From the NCBI GenBank assembly GCA_040752915.1, contig JBFMHB010000013.1, positions 1 through 51,498 of the forward strand: 51,498 bases of DNA. The letters are read 5' to 3'. The DNA is from Acidobacteriota bacterium (GTDB taxonomy: Bacteria > Acidobacteriota > UBA4820 > DSQY01). Shown here piece by piece: positions 35,554 to 45,006 of the stretch (position 1 is the first letter of the stretch; the number at the start of each line of letters is the position of its first letter). The notes beneath the pieces are model-generated. The model was given only the letters and a program-made list of their open reading frames with translations, was not told the origin of the DNA and searched no databases. A program made the position numbers and the translations under genes.

Positions 35554-36634
35554 GCTGGCTCACGTTGAGAAGGATCCCGAGCCCCGACAACGTCACCACG
35601 AGATTCGATCCCCCATACGAGAACAGGGGCAGGGGCAGGCCCTTGGTGGGGACCATGCAGAGGGTCACCAGGATGTGGATCAGGGCCTGTCCGAGGATCC
35701 ACGTGGTGAGCCCCACGGCCAGGAGCGCCCCGAATTCGTCCGGGGCTCCCTTCACGGCACGGAGTCCCCGGTACCCGAGCCACAGGAAAAGTCCCAGGAG
35801 TGCGGTGCATCCGAGGAGGCCGAAGGTCTCGCCCACCATGGCGTAGATGAAGTCCGTGTGCGGCTCCGGAAGGAACATGAGCTTCTGGCTGGAGCCGTCG
35901 AACCACTTCCCGAACAGGCCCCCGCTTCCCACCGCGATGAGGGATTGCTGGGCCTGGAATCCCTTCCCCTGGGGATCGGAGCCTGGATTCAAGAAGACGA
36001 ACACGCGCTGGAACCTGTACGGGGCCGCCACGATCAGCAGGAGGAAGACGGCGAACCCCCCGGCGACGGCGGGGGCGATCCACTTCCAGGGAAGCCCGGT
36101 CACGAAAAGGAGGGAGCCGAGGATCAACCAGAGGATCACGACGGTTCCGAGGTCCGGCTGGAGGAGGATGAGGACCGAGGCGAGGCCTCCCACGGCGGCG
36201 AGGGGAACGAGCGTCTGGACCCAGTCTCGTCCCTCCCGTTGCTTGCGCTCAAGCAGGTAGGCGGCGAAGATCACGAGCACGAGCTTGGCCGACTCGGAGG
36301 GCTGAAGCGTCATCTTCCAGAGGCGGATCCAGCGGTGAGACCCGTTGATGGCGGGCATGAAGAGCGCCACCACGAGAAGGAGGAACTCGGCGGACAGCAG
36401 CGTGAGGACCACGCGTCGGTCCTTCCACCAGGTGTAGGGGATGCGCAGGCCCACGAGGAGGACCGCGATTCCGACGACCATCCAGACGGCCTGGTGGGTG
36501 AAGAAGTACATGGGGTCGCCCTTGTGCTTGAGCGCCACCACCGCCGAGGCGTTGTAGATCATCACCAATCCCGCCGCCATGAGGGCGAGGACGACGACGG
36601 CCAGTTGACGGTCGTACCGGAGGGTCCGGCTCAC
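35546..36634 (-). CDS. ftsW: Septal peptidoglycan polymerase FtsW (SEDS family)
   Basis: Encodes 362 aa with about ten transmembrane helices. SEDS signatures are PAINGSHRWI, LQPSESAKL, LQPDLGT and the block PEPHTDFIYAMVGETFGLLG. It polymerises glycan strands from lipid II together with the class B PBP FtsI, which is encoded in the same operon. The start is a GTG at 36634 overlapping the murD stop as GTGA. Confidence 0.95.
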   Translation of the reverse strand: MSRTLRYDRQLAVVVLALMAAGLVMIYNASAVVALKHKGDPMYFFTHQAVWMVVGIAVLLVGLRIPYTWWKDRRVVLTLLSAEFLLLVVALFMPAINGSHRWIRLWKMTLQPSESAKLVLVIFAAYLLERKQREGRDWVQTLVPLAAVGGLASVLILLQPDLGTVVILWLILGSLLFVTGLPWKWIAPAVAGGFAVFLLLIVAAPYRFQRVFVFLNPGSDPQGKGFQAQQSLIAVGSGGLFGKWFDGSSQKLMFLPEPHTDFIYAMVGETFGLLGCTALLGLFLWLGYRGLRAVKGAPDEFGALLAVGLTTWILGQALIHILVTLCMVPTKGLPLPLFSYGGSNLVVTLSGLGILLNVSQHE

Positions 36635-37974
36635 TCGCCCATCCTCCCTCGGACCCACGCGGCGAATTTCTCCCCGCGGTCCTCGAAATTGCGGAACTCG
36701 TCGAAGGAGGCGCAGGCCGGGGAGAGCACCACGCTGTCCCCGGGCCTGGCGAGGTCCAGCGCCCGGTCGGTGGCTTCCTTCAAAGTCGGGTGGCTCTCGA
36801 CGAGGGGGGCCCCGTCCCGCAAGGCGGCGGCGGCCTTCTCCCGGGCCGCGCCGAAGGCCAGGACGGCCCGGCAGCACCTGCGGACCTCGGGCAGGAGGAC
36901 ATTCCAGTCGGCCCCCTTGTCCTTCCCCCCCACGAGGAGGATGACCCCTCCCTGGAAGGCGGTGAGGGCCTTCAGGACGGCATCCGTGTTGGTGGCTTTG
37001 GAGTCGTTGTACACGGAAATCCCGCCGGCCGAGGCGACCTTTTCCAGCCGGTGCGGCAGGCCCCTGAAGCGCGAAAGGGGCTCCCTCAGGCCTCCTTCCG
37101 GGACTCCGGCCAGGCGGGCGGCGAGGCAGGCGGCGAGCGCGTTTTCGAGGTTGTGGAGCCCCGGCAGGGGAAGGGCTTCCAGGGGAAAGAGGGTCTCCTC
37201 CCGCCCGTCGTGGGCCCAGAGGGCCCGCCCGCCGCGGACGAAGGCCCCCTCTCGCAGGGTCCCGACGGCCGTGAAGGGGAACCGGCGGCCCGGGGCCGCC
37301 TCGCCCCACCGAAGGGCCTCGGCGTCGGCGGCGGAGAAAACGGCCGCGTCCGAAGCCTTCTGGTTGAGGAATACGCGGGCCTTGGCTCGCGAGTACTCGT
37401 CGAAGGTGGCGTACCGGTCCTGGTGGTCGGGGGTCACGTTGAGGAGGAGAGCCACGTCGGCGCGGAAGGTGTCGATGCTCTCCAGCTGAAAGGAGGACAG
37501 CTCCAAAACGTGCCAGGTGTCTTCCGTCGAGCCCATGACCATTTCGGAGAAGGGGCGCCCGAGGTTTCCGCCCGCGCGAACGTCGGGGAAATGGGCCGCC
37601 AGGATTTCGGAGAGCAGGGTCGTGGTGGTGCTCTTGCCGTTGCTTCCCGTGACGCCCGCGATGCGGCCCCTCGCGGAGCGGAAGGCCCACTCCACCTCGC
37701 CCAGCACGGGAATTCCGGCCTGGAGAGCCGTGCGGACCAGGTCCGAGGCGCGGGGGACGCCGGGGGAGAGGATGACCGAATCCACGCCTTGGAGCAGGGC
37801 GGGGGATTGGCTCCCTCCGTAGAAGAGGAGACCCCGGGACAGGAGCGGGGAGAGGTCCACCGCGAGGTCCTCGCTCGTTCGCTCGTCGCAGGCCGCCACG
37901 GCGTGGCCGAGCTCCAGGGCGAGCCTGGCGGCCGCGAATCCCGAGTCTCCCATGCCCACGACGAGAAGTTTCAT
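36631..37974 (-). CDS. murD: UDP-N-acetylmuramoylalanine-D-glutamate ligase
   Basis: Encodes 447 aa. The P-loop is VTGSNGKSTTTTLL. The N-terminal LLVVGMGDSGFAAARLAL, LSPGVP, LELSSFQLE, and the C-terminal YNDSKATNTDAVLKAL are MurD-specific. It adds D-glutamate to UDP-MurNAc-L-Ala. ATG 37974 has GGGAGG upstream and lies 23 bases after the mraY stop. This is one of the few gaps in an otherwise overlapping chain. Confidence 0.97.
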   Translation of the reverse strand: MKLLVVGMGDSGFAAARLALELGHAVAACDERTSEDLAVDLSPLLSRGLLFYGGSQSPALLQGVDSVILSPGVPRASDLVRTALQAGIPVLGEVEWAFRSARGRIAGVTGSNGKSTTTTLLSEILAAHFPDVRAGGNLGRPFSEMVMGSTEDTWHVLELSSFQLESIDTFRADVALLLNVTPDHQDRYATFDEYSRAKARVFLNQKASDAAVFSAADAEALRWGEAAPGRRFPFTAVGTLREGAFVRGGRALWAHDGREETLFPLEALPLPGLHNLENALAACLAARLAGVPEGGLREPLSRFRGLPHRLEKVASAGGISVYNDSKATNTDAVLKALTAFQGGVILLVGGKDKGADWNVLLPEVRRCCRAVLAFGAAREKAAAALRDGAPLVESHPTLKEATDRALDLARPGDSVVLSPACASFDEFRNFEDRGEKFAAWVRGRMGE

Positions 37975-37997
37975 TCCGCCTCCCTGTCCCCTTCCGC

Positions 37998-39086
37998 TCA
38001 TCGGATCTTCAGCGTGGCGAGCCCCATGAGGGCGAAGAGGATGGCCACGATCCAGAACCGGATCACCACCTGGGTTTCGGCCCACCCCCCCAGTTCGAAG
38101 TGGTGGTGGAGGGGCGCGCAGCGGAAGATGCGCTTTTTGTTCCGAAGCCGGTAGGAGGCCACCTGGAGGATGACCGAGAGGGCCTCCGCGACGAAGAGTC
38201 CCCCCACGACCACCAGGAGGATCTCCTGCTTGATAATGAGGGCCAGCGTCCCGATGGCGGCCCCGAGGGCCAGGGACCCGACGTCTCCCATGAAGACCTG
38301 GGCCGGATGCGCGTTGAACCAGAGAAAGCCGAGGCTCGATCCCGCCAGGGCGGCGGCGAAGATGGCCAGCTCCCCCGTGTCCCGAACGTACGGGATGCCG
38401 AGATACCCCGCGATGATCGTGTTGCCGGCGGCGTAGGCCAGGATGGCGTAGGTGGAGGCGGCGATCAGCGTGCAGCCGATGGCGAGCCCGTCCAGCCCGT
38501 CGGTGAGGTTGACCGCGTTGGAGGAGCCCACGAGAACCACCGCGGCGAAGGGGATGAAGAAGAGCCCGAGGTCCGGGTGGAAGTTCTTGAAGAAGGGCAC
38601 CGTGAGGGTGGTGTCGTAGGGCCCGACCTGGGCGTAGTAATACAGGAATCCGGCCACGGCGAAGGCGGCCGCGAACTGGAGGGCGAATTTCTGCCGGGCC
38701 GTGAGCCCCTGGTTCTGCCTGCGCCTCATTTTCAGGTAGTCGTCGGCGAAGCCGATGCCGCCGAAGGAAAGGGTGCTCAGGAGAAGGAGCCAGAAGAGGG
38801 GGGAATCCCAGCGGATGCAAAGGAGCGAGGCCACGGTGAGGCTCAGGAGGATCAGGAGCCCCCCCATGGTGGGCGTTCCCGCTTTGACTTGGTGGGCCTT
38901 GGGGCCCTCCTCGCGAATGTACTGCCTCAGGTTCATCCGCTGGAGCGCGGCGATGAGCCGGGGTCCGAGGAGCAGGCTCAGCAGGAGCGCGAGGGCGATG
39001 GCCAGGGCGCCGCGGAAGGTGATGTACCGAAAGATCCGCAGGAAGCCCGCGTGCTCGTGGAAGGGGAAGAGGAGGAAATAGAGCAT
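37998..39086 (-). CDS. mraY: Phospho-N-acetylmuramoyl-pentapeptide transferase (lipid I synthesis)
   Basis: Encodes 362 aa with about ten transmembrane helices. Catalytic blocks are GGIGFADDYLK (Asp-Asp pair), NAVNLTDGLDGLA, FLWFNAHPAQVFMGDVGSL and the histidine-rich LHHHFE. It transfers phospho-MurNAc-pentapeptide to undecaprenyl phosphate at the inner membrane. The start ATG 39086 overlaps the murF stop by one base (TGATG). Confidence 0.97.
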   Translation of the reverse strand: MLYFLLFPFHEHAGFLRIFRYITFRGALAIALALLLSLLLGPRLIAALQRMNLRQYIREEGPKAHQVKAGTPTMGGLLILLSLTVASLLCIRWDSPLFWLLLLSTLSFGGIGFADDYLKMRRRQNQGLTARQKFALQFAAAFAVAGFLYYYAQVGPYDTTLTVPFFKNFHPDLGLFFIPFAAVVLVGSSNAVNLTDGLDGLAIGCTLIAASTYAILAYAAGNTIIAGYLGIPYVRDTGELAIFAAALAGSSLGFLWFNAHPAQVFMGDVGSLALGAAIGTLALIIKQEILLVVVGGLFVAEALSVILQVASYRLRNKKRIFRCAPLHHHFELGGWAETQVVIRFWIVAILFALMGLATLKIR

Positions 39087-40456
39087 CAGAGGCCCCTCCG
39101 TTCCAGGAGCCAGGCCACGAGAGCGTCCAGCCCGATGCCTCGGGACCCTTTCACCAACAGCGCGCCGCCCTCCGGGAGGCGCTCCTCGATCCAGTGGGCC
39201 CCCTCGCTCCAGTGGCCCACGTGCCGGACCTCGCCCCCCGATTCGCCGAAGGACCGAGCCATTTCTCCCGCGTCCGGTCCTCCCACGGCCAGGAGGACCG
39301 TCACTCCGGCTCGGGCGGCGCGGCGCCCCGCCTCCCGATGCAGTTCCGTGGAGGCGGGGCCCAGTTCCAGCATCTCGCCCAGAGCGGCCGCCACGGGCCG
39401 GCCCCAGGATCGGGTCTCGGCAAGAACCTCCGAGAGGGCCGCCGGGTTCGAGTTGTACGAGTCGTCGAGGAGCAGGACCGACCCGGCCAGGTGGTGCCTC
39501 TCCCCCCTGTGGGGGGCGGGCCGGAGGTCCGCGGCCACCCGGGCCGCCTCCTCGAGGGAGAGCCCTTCCTCCACGGCCAGACAGGCCGCGGCGGCCAGGT
39601 TCATGAGGTTGTGCCGCCCCGCCAGGGGCAGGATGCCCTCGGCCCGGCGGCCGCCTCGTTCCAGGACGAACAGGGACCCTTCGGGACCGGGCTTCTCCAG
39701 CGGGAAGACCCTCAGGTCCGCTCCCGGGTTCCGGCCGTAGGTCGCCCGGCGGAGCCCCCCGGGGATCTCCATGCCGCAAAGGAGGGGGTCGTCATGGTTG
39801 AGGACGGCGAGTCCCCCGGCGGGAACGTGGGCCAGCACCCTCGCCTTCTCGTCCCGAATGGCCTCCAGGGAGGGGAAGAACTCCGTGTGGACGGGCTGAA
39901 TCGTCGTGAAGACCACGGCCGTGGGCCGCGCGATGGGGGCCAGGTCTTCCATCTCTCCGGGACGGCTGATGCCCATCTCCAGAACCCAGAAGCGCGCCGA
40001 GGCGTCGGCCTCGAGGAGGGTCGCGGGGAGACCGAGGAGGTTGTTCCGGTTCCCGGCCGTGGCGTGGACGGGGCCGAGCCTCCTCAAGAGGGCGGCGCAG
40101 AAGTCCTTCGTGGTCGTCTTGCCGCAGGAACCCACCACGCCCGCCACCGTTCCCGGGAAGGCGTCGCGCACGTGCCGGCCCAGGGCGGCGAGGGCCCTCT
40201 CGACGGAGGGGACGAGGACGGCGCCCATGCCGGCCGGGACGGGCAACTCCCGCTCCACGAGGGCGGCGGCGGCCCCGTGAAGCGCCGCGTCGGCGAGATA
40301 ATCGTGGCCGTCGTTCCGGGTGCCCCGGAGGGCGGCGAAGAGCCTGCCTCCCTCGCAGCGCCTCGAATCCAGGGCGAGCCCCACCGAGGGCCGCTCGGCC
40401 GGAGCCAGCACGCGGCCGCCGGTCACGGCGGCGATGGTGTCCAGGGGCAGGATCAT
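39086..40456 (-). CDS. murF: UDP-N-acetylmuramoyl-tripeptide-D-alanyl-D-alanine ligase
   Basis: Encodes 456 aa from ATG 40456, chosen because it forms an ATGA overlap with murE like its neighbours. An in-frame ATG at 40465 would add three residues. The P-loop is VGSCGKTTTKDF, where most MurF have Asn in place of Cys. AGNRNNLLGLP, LEMGISRPGE and LDDSYNSNPAAL are MurF signatures. It adds D-Ala-D-Ala to complete the pentapeptide. No ddl gene is in this cluster. Confidence 0.95.
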   Translation of the reverse strand: MILPLDTIAAVTGGRVLAPAERPSVGLALDSRRCEGGRLFAALRGTRNDGHDYLADAALHGAAAALVERELPVPAGMGAVLVPSVERALAALGRHVRDAFPGTVAGVVGSCGKTTTKDFCAALLRRLGPVHATAGNRNNLLGLPATLLEADASARFWVLEMGISRPGEMEDLAPIARPTAVVFTTIQPVHTEFFPSLEAIRDEKARVLAHVPAGGLAVLNHDDPLLCGMEIPGGLRRATYGRNPGADLRVFPLEKPGPEGSLFVLERGGRRAEGILPLAGRHNLMNLAAAACLAVEEGLSLEEAARVAADLRPAPHRGERHHLAGSVLLLDDSYNSNPAALSEVLAETRSWGRPVAAALGEMLELGPASTELHREAGRRAARAGVTVLLAVGGPDAGEMARSFGESGGEVRHVGHWSEGAHWIEERLPEGGALLVKGSRGIGLDALVAWLLERRGL

Positions 40457-41946
40457 CCCGGCCATCCCATCTCTCCCAGCAGTTCTCGAAGCACCGTCGG
40501 GTCGTGGAAGGGCCGGACGCGCCCCTTGGAGGTCTGAGTCCTCTCGTGCCCCTTGCCGGCCACCACCACGACGTCCCCGGCCTGGGCCATCCGGAGGGCC
40601 GCGGCCAGGGCCTCCCGGCGGTCGAGGATGCAGTGGTACTCCTTCCGGGGGGTGAGTTCCGGGCGGATGCCCGCCTCCGCGTCGGCGGCGATGGCCGAAG
40701 GGTCCTCCGACCGGGGGTTGTCGGATGTGAGGACCACCACGTCCGAAAGCCGAGCGGCCATGGCGCCCATGAGGGGGCGCTTGGACCGGTCCCGGTCCCC
40801 GCCGCAGCCGAAGACCGTCAGGAGCCGGTCGGGTCGCAGATCGCGGAGAGTCGAGAGCAGGTTCTTGAGGGCGTCGTCGGTGTGCGCGTAGTCCACGATG
40901 ACGGTGAAGGGCTGGCCCGCGTCCACCCGCTCCACGCGCCCCGGGACACCCTTCATGGCTTCGATCCCGGCGGCCGCCTGGTCGGGCGCGGCTCCGGCGG
41001 CCAAGGCCGCCCCCGTGGCCACGAGGAGGTTTTGGAGGTTGAAGTTCCCGAGGAGGGACGAGCGAACCTCCACCTCCCCGAAGGGGCTGGAGAAGACGCC
41101 GCGGATCCCTTGGAGGTCCATGGTGAAGCGCTTGGGCCTGACTTGGGCGGGTTTGGAGAGCCCCACCGTCAGGATGCGGGGCCCCTCCAGCTCGGAGACC
41201 AGCCTCAGGCCGAACCCGTCCTCCAGGTTGAGGACGGCCGTCCCTCCGGGGCGAAGCAGGTCGAAGATCTGCCTCTTGGCCTGGAAATAGGCCTCCATGG
41301 TTTCGTGGAAGTCCAGGTGGTCCCGCGTCAGGTTCGTGAAGGCGGCGGCGGAGAGGGACACGTGGCGGACCCGGTGCAGGACGAGGGAGTGGGAAGAAAC
41401 CTCCATGGCTCCGAAGGGCACCCCTCCCTCGGCGAGCCTTCGGATCCAGGCGTGGATTTCGTGGGCCTCCGGGGTGGTCCTCGCCGCGGGGGTCAGGCCC
41501 CTCCCGTCGTCGTACTCGATGGTGCCCAGGAGGCCGCACCCGCCGGCCTGGCGGAAGATGCTCCGGAGGAGGTAGGCCACCGTGGTCTTTCCGTTGGTGC
41601 CCGTCACGCCGACGATCTTGACGGGCAGGTCCCGCGTCGCGTAGAGGGCCGCCGCCGCCGCGGAAAAGGACTCGCGATCCCTGGGGCAGACGATCCAGGG
41701 GACCTTCGGCGCCACGCCTTCGGGACCGGCGTGGGAGAACACCGCCGCCGCCCCGCGGGAGACCGCCTCCGGAACGAAGCGTCGTCCGTCCTCCCGAAAT
41801 CCCCGAAGGGCGAAGAAGGCATCCCCCTGGGAAACCTCGCGCGAATCGCAGGTGAGCCCCGTGAGGGTCGCTTCGGCGGAGCCCTCGACGCTCGAGTGGG
41901 GGACGAGGGCCAGGAGATCGGCCAGGGACATCCCGGGGACCCTCAC
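40453..41946 (-). CDS. murE: UDP-MurNAc-tripeptide synthetase, meso-diaminopimelate-adding type
   Basis: Encodes 497 aa. The P-loop is VTGTNGKTTVAYLL. The C-terminal substrate motif DNPRSEDP (about residues 409-416) is the form found in meso-diaminopimelate-adding MurE; lysine-adding enzymes differ there. This predicts A1-gamma-type peptidoglycan. EVSSHSL and VDYAHTDDALKNLL are further family blocks. The start is a GTG at 41946 sharing GTGA with the ftsI stop. Confidence 0.96.
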   Translation of the reverse strand: MRVPGMSLADLLALVPHSSVEGSAEATLTGLTCDSREVSQGDAFFALRGFREDGRRFVPEAVSRGAAAVFSHAGPEGVAPKVPWIVCPRDRESFSAAAAALYATRDLPVKIVGVTGTNGKTTVAYLLRSIFRQAGGCGLLGTIEYDDGRGLTPAARTTPEAHEIHAWIRRLAEGGVPFGAMEVSSHSLVLHRVRHVSLSAAAFTNLTRDHLDFHETMEAYFQAKRQIFDLLRPGGTAVLNLEDGFGLRLVSELEGPRILTVGLSKPAQVRPKRFTMDLQGIRGVFSSPFGEVEVRSSLLGNFNLQNLLVATGAALAAGAAPDQAAAGIEAMKGVPGRVERVDAGQPFTVIVDYAHTDDALKNLLSTLRDLRPDRLLTVFGCGGDRDRSKRPLMGAMAARLSDVVVLTSDNPRSEDPSAIAADAEAGIRPELTPRKEYHCILDRREALAAALRMAQAGDVVVVAGKGHERTQTSKGRVRPFHDPTVLRELLGEMGWPG

Positions 41947-43640
41947 CGCGGCCTCCTCATGAGCGCGAGGTCCTGCGCGGGCGGCTCCTCGGGGTAGGAC
42001 AGACGCTTGAGGGCGTACGCCAGGATTCGGGAAAAGGCCGGCGCCGATACGGAGCCGCCGTAGATTCGTCCCAAGGGTTCGTCCACCATGACCAGGACCA
42101 CGACCCTTGGGTCCTCGGCGGGGGCGAACCCCACGAAGTAGGCGATAAAGAGCTTTCGCCCGTCGGAACTCTTGACCCCCAGCTTCTGCGCCGTCCCCGT
42201 CTTGCCCGCGACCGCCACGCCCGGAACGGCGGCGTTCTTGCCCGTTCCCTCCTCCACGACCCGCACGAGCATCCGCGTCAGGTGGGAGGCGGTGTCGGGC
42301 TTCAGGATCCTCTGGGGCGGAGGCACGGGCGCGTCCGCCAGGAGGCGCGGGGTCACCTTTAGGCCTCCGGAGGCCACGGCCCCGTAGGCCAGGGCGAGCT
42401 GAAGGGGAGTGGTGCGAAGCTCCTGGCCGAAGGAAAGGGAGGGGAGAGAAAGGGCCGACCAGTCCTTGGGCTTCCTCAGGCGCCCGGCCACTTCCCCCGA
42501 AAGGCCCAGGGACGTGGGCTCCCCGAAGCCCATGCGCCGCATGTAGTGGTACATGACGTCGGGGCCCAGGGCCATGCCCACGCGGGCGGCCCCCACGTTC
42601 GAGGAATGCTGAAGGACCTCCTCCAGGGTGTAGACCGACTTCACCGGAGGCTCGTCGTCATGGATCGTCTTGGGCCCGATGGTGAGCGTCCCGTTCCCGA
42701 CCGTGACGGGATCGTACGGGCCGAAGCGTCCCGTATCCAGCGCCGCCGCGAGGGTCACGACCTTGAAGGTGCTTCCTGGCTCGTAGGAGTCGGTCACGGC
42801 GCGGTTCCGCCAGGCTCCGCGGGGGGAATCCTGGGGGCGGTTCGGGTCAAAGGTCGGAGACACGGCCATGGCGAGGATGTCGCCGTTGCGCGGGTCCAGC
42901 ACCACGACGACTCCGTCCAGGGCCTTCAGGTCCTTTACCGTGGCGTGGAGGACCTCCTCGCAGAGGCTTTGGAGGGGAAGGTCCACGGAGAGGCGGACCG
43001 TTCTGGGAGGCGGGTCCACCTTGGGGACCACCTCCACGGGGATCAGCCGGGTGGGACGCGCGTCCCGGAAGACCAGGTACTTCCTGGAGCCTCCCTGGAG
43101 TTCCTTGTTCCAGTGGTGTTCGAGCCCGGCAAGTCCGCCGTCCGTGCCCATGCACCCCAGGAGGTTGGCCGCGGCCGTGCCGTTGGGATAGTACCGTCCG
43201 GCTTCGTCCATGACCTTCACCCCGGGGAAGCGGTCGCAGAGGGCCTGGGCCTCCGGGTACCTCTCGAAGGGGAGCTTCCGGGCGAGCCACGTGAACTTGC
43301 GGCGCGTGCGCAGGTCTTTCAGGATGTCGCCTGCGTTCCTTCCCGAAAGGGCCGCCACGGACCGGGCCAGCCCCTCCCGATCGCGGATTTTTTGTGGATC
43401 GAAGGTGTAGAGCGATGGACAGAGCGTGCTGGCGGCCAGCGGGAAGCCGTTGCGATCCACGAGGTTGGCCCGGGGCAGGTCCACTTCGATGATCTCCTGG
43501 GCCTGATCCCTCGCCACCTCCGAGAATCGCCTCCCCTGAAGGATCTGGAGGTGGATCAGCCGCAGGAGGATGCCCAGGGCCACAACCCCGACGATGCACA
43601 CCAGAATCAGCATCCTCTTCGGTTGCACGGCCGCGCTCAC
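41943..43640 (-). CDS. ftsI: Septal class B penicillin-binding protein FtsI (PBP3)
   Basis: Encodes 565 aa. One N-terminal transmembrane helix (LILVCIVGVVALGILLRLI) is followed by a dimerisation domain and the transpeptidase domain. It has active-site SxxK STFK (Ser about 290), SxN SSN in LQHSSNVG, and KTG (about 480) in AGKTGTAQK. There are no PASTA repeats. It cross-links septal peptidoglycan with FtsW. The start is a GTG at 43640 overlapping the ftsL stop as GTGA. Confidence 0.95.
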   Translation of the reverse strand: MSAAVQPKRMLILVCIVGVVALGILLRLIHLQILQGRRFSEVARDQAQEIIEVDLPRANLVDRNGFPLAASTLCPSLYTFDPQKIRDREGLARSVAALSGRNAGDILKDLRTRRKFTWLARKLPFERYPEAQALCDRFPGVKVMDEAGRYYPNGTAAANLLGCMGTDGGLAGLEHHWNKELQGGSRKYLVFRDARPTRLIPVEVVPKVDPPPRTVRLSVDLPLQSLCEEVLHATVKDLKALDGVVVVLDPRNGDILAMAVSPTFDPNRPQDSPRGAWRNRAVTDSYEPGSTFKVVTLAAALDTGRFGPYDPVTVGNGTLTIGPKTIHDDEPPVKSVYTLEEVLQHSSNVGAARVGMALGPDVMYHYMRRMGFGEPTSLGLSGEVAGRLRKPKDWSALSLPSLSFGQELRTTPLQLALAYGAVASGGLKVTPRLLADAPVPPPQRILKPDTASHLTRMLVRVVEEGTGKNAAVPGVAVAGKTGTAQKLGVKSSDGRKLFIAYFVGFAPAEDPRVVVLVMVDEPLGRIYGGSVSAPAFSRILAYALKRLSYPEEPPAQDLALMRRPR

Positions 43641-44080
43641 CGCCGCCTCCCGGCGACCGACGCCCCGGACCGGGGCTTTTCAGCCGTGGGCCGCCCGGGC
43701 GGAGCGGCGGAGGGAGATTTCTCGGCGCTTCGGGACGGGGCGCCACCGGGAGGGGCGTCGGGAACGACGCCCACGGTCATCTCCGCCGGGCCCTCCTCGA
43801 CCATGCCCAGGTCCCGCCGGGCCACCTCCTTCACACGATCGGGGCTGAGGAGGGAGGCCTTCACCAGCAGGAGACGATCCCGCTCACGGGAGAGGGTGCT
43901 CCGCTCCGCGACGAGGCCCGACAGTTTGTATTCGGCCTCGATCTGGCGGGAGGAGAAGTGGACGTAGAGGGCCACGGGCGCCGCCACGGCCGCCGCCATC
44001 GCCACCATGCGAACCAGATCGGCCGTCCCCTTCCGGTCCGGCAGGCGCACCGGTTCGTTCCGGATCTCCCCGCGCTTCAT
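43637..44080 (-). CDS. ftsL: FtsL-like division protein
   Basis: Encodes 147 aa. A basic N-terminus, one transmembrane helix (about residues 25-41) and a periplasmic leucine-zipper-like coiled coil (EAEYKLSGLVAERSTLSRERDRLL) with the ending VKEVARRDLGMV are the FtsL/FtsB layout. The C-terminal 45 residues are Pro/Ser/Ala-rich and probably disordered, longer than usual. Assignment rests mainly on topology and the position between rsmH and ftsI. ATG 44080 overlaps rsmH as ATGA. Confidence 0.8.
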   Translation of the reverse strand: MKRGEIRNEPVRLPDRKGTADLVRMVAMAAAVAAPVALYVHFSSRQIEAEYKLSGLVAERSTLSRERDRLLLVKASLLSPDRVKEVARRDLGMVEEGPAEMTVGVVPDAPPGGAPSRSAEKSPSAAPPGRPTAEKPRSGASVAGRRR

Positions 44081-45006
44081 CGCTTCACCGCCACGCGCAG
44101 GCGCGCGCTCCGGGAGGCCGGGTTCGCCGAGACTTCGGCGGGGGCCGGCCGAAGGGCTTTCCGGTGGGGAAGGTCCACGGAAGGGGACCGGCCGCACGCG
44201 CACGAAGGGAGACGCGGAGGGCAGACGCAGCCTCGGGAGAGCCGCCGGAGGGTCTCCTTCACGGTCCGGTCCTCCAGGGAGTGGTAGGCGAGGACCGCCA
44301 GACGGCCGCCGCTTCGAAGAAGGCCCACGGCGCGCTCGAGGAACTCCCCCAATCCGTCGAGTTCCCTGTTCACCGCGATCCGGAGCGCCTGGAAGGTCCG
44401 GGTGGCGGGATGGATCCTTCCCCTGGCGGCGGCGGGCACAGCCTCCTCCACGATGCGGGCGAGGGTGGCGGCGTCCTCCAGGGGAGCCGAAAGCCGCTCC
44501 CGGCAGACGGCTCGCGCGATCCGCCCGGCGAAGGGCTCCTCTCCGTAGGTCCGGAGGAGCCTCGCCAGGTCCTTCTCGGGAAGCGCGTTGAGCAAGTCCC
44601 GGGCGGATTCTCCGCCGGAGGGGTCCATGCGCATGTCCAGGGCGGAGGCGTCCTGGAAGCTGAACCCCCGCCCGGATTTTAACTGGTATCCGCTCATTCC
44701 CAGGTCCACCAGGATTCCGGCGGGCGCCTCCGGCAGGAGGGGGGCCCAGCGGTCCACATCCTTGAAATTCGCGTGCAGGGCCCGAAAGCGGCCCGCCGAT
44801 CCGGAGAGCCTCTCCTCCGCGATGCGGAGGGCGTCGGCATCGCGGTCCAGCCCGAGGAGGCAGGCTCCAGCCCCGGCCTCGAGGATGGCCCGGCCGTGTC
44901 CGCCCATGCCCAGCGTGCAGTCCACGAACCAGCCGCCGCCCTCAGGACGAAGGGCCTCCACCACCTCCCGAACCATCACCGGAACGTGGAGAGGTTCCGC
45001 TTCCAT
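44077..45006 (-). CDS. rsmH: 16S rRNA (cytosine(1402)-N(4))-methyltransferase
   Basis: Encodes 309 aa. The SAM-binding block FVDCTLGMGGHGRAILE, LLGLDRDADAL, GILVDLGMSGYQL and the C-terminal AYHSLEDRTVKETLRRL are typical of RsmH (MraW). It methylates C1402 in the ribosomal P site. The first conserved block HVPVMVREVVEAL begins at residue 7. The ATG at 45006 is therefore needed, which makes a 65-base overlap with mraZ in another frame. Confidence 0.95.
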   Translation of the reverse strand: MEAEPLHVPVMVREVVEALRPEGGGWFVDCTLGMGGHGRAILEAGAGACLLGLDRDADALRIAEERLSGSAGRFRALHANFKDVDRWAPLLPEAPAGILVDLGMSGYQLKSGRGFSFQDASALDMRMDPSGGESARDLLNALPEKDLARLLRTYGEEPFAGRIARAVCRERLSAPLEDAATLARIVEEAVPAAARGRIHPATRTFQALRIAVNRELDGLGEFLERAVGLLRSGGRLAVLAYHSLEDRTVKETLRRLSRGCVCPPRLPSCACGRSPSVDLPHRKALRPAPAEVSANPASRSARLRVAVKR

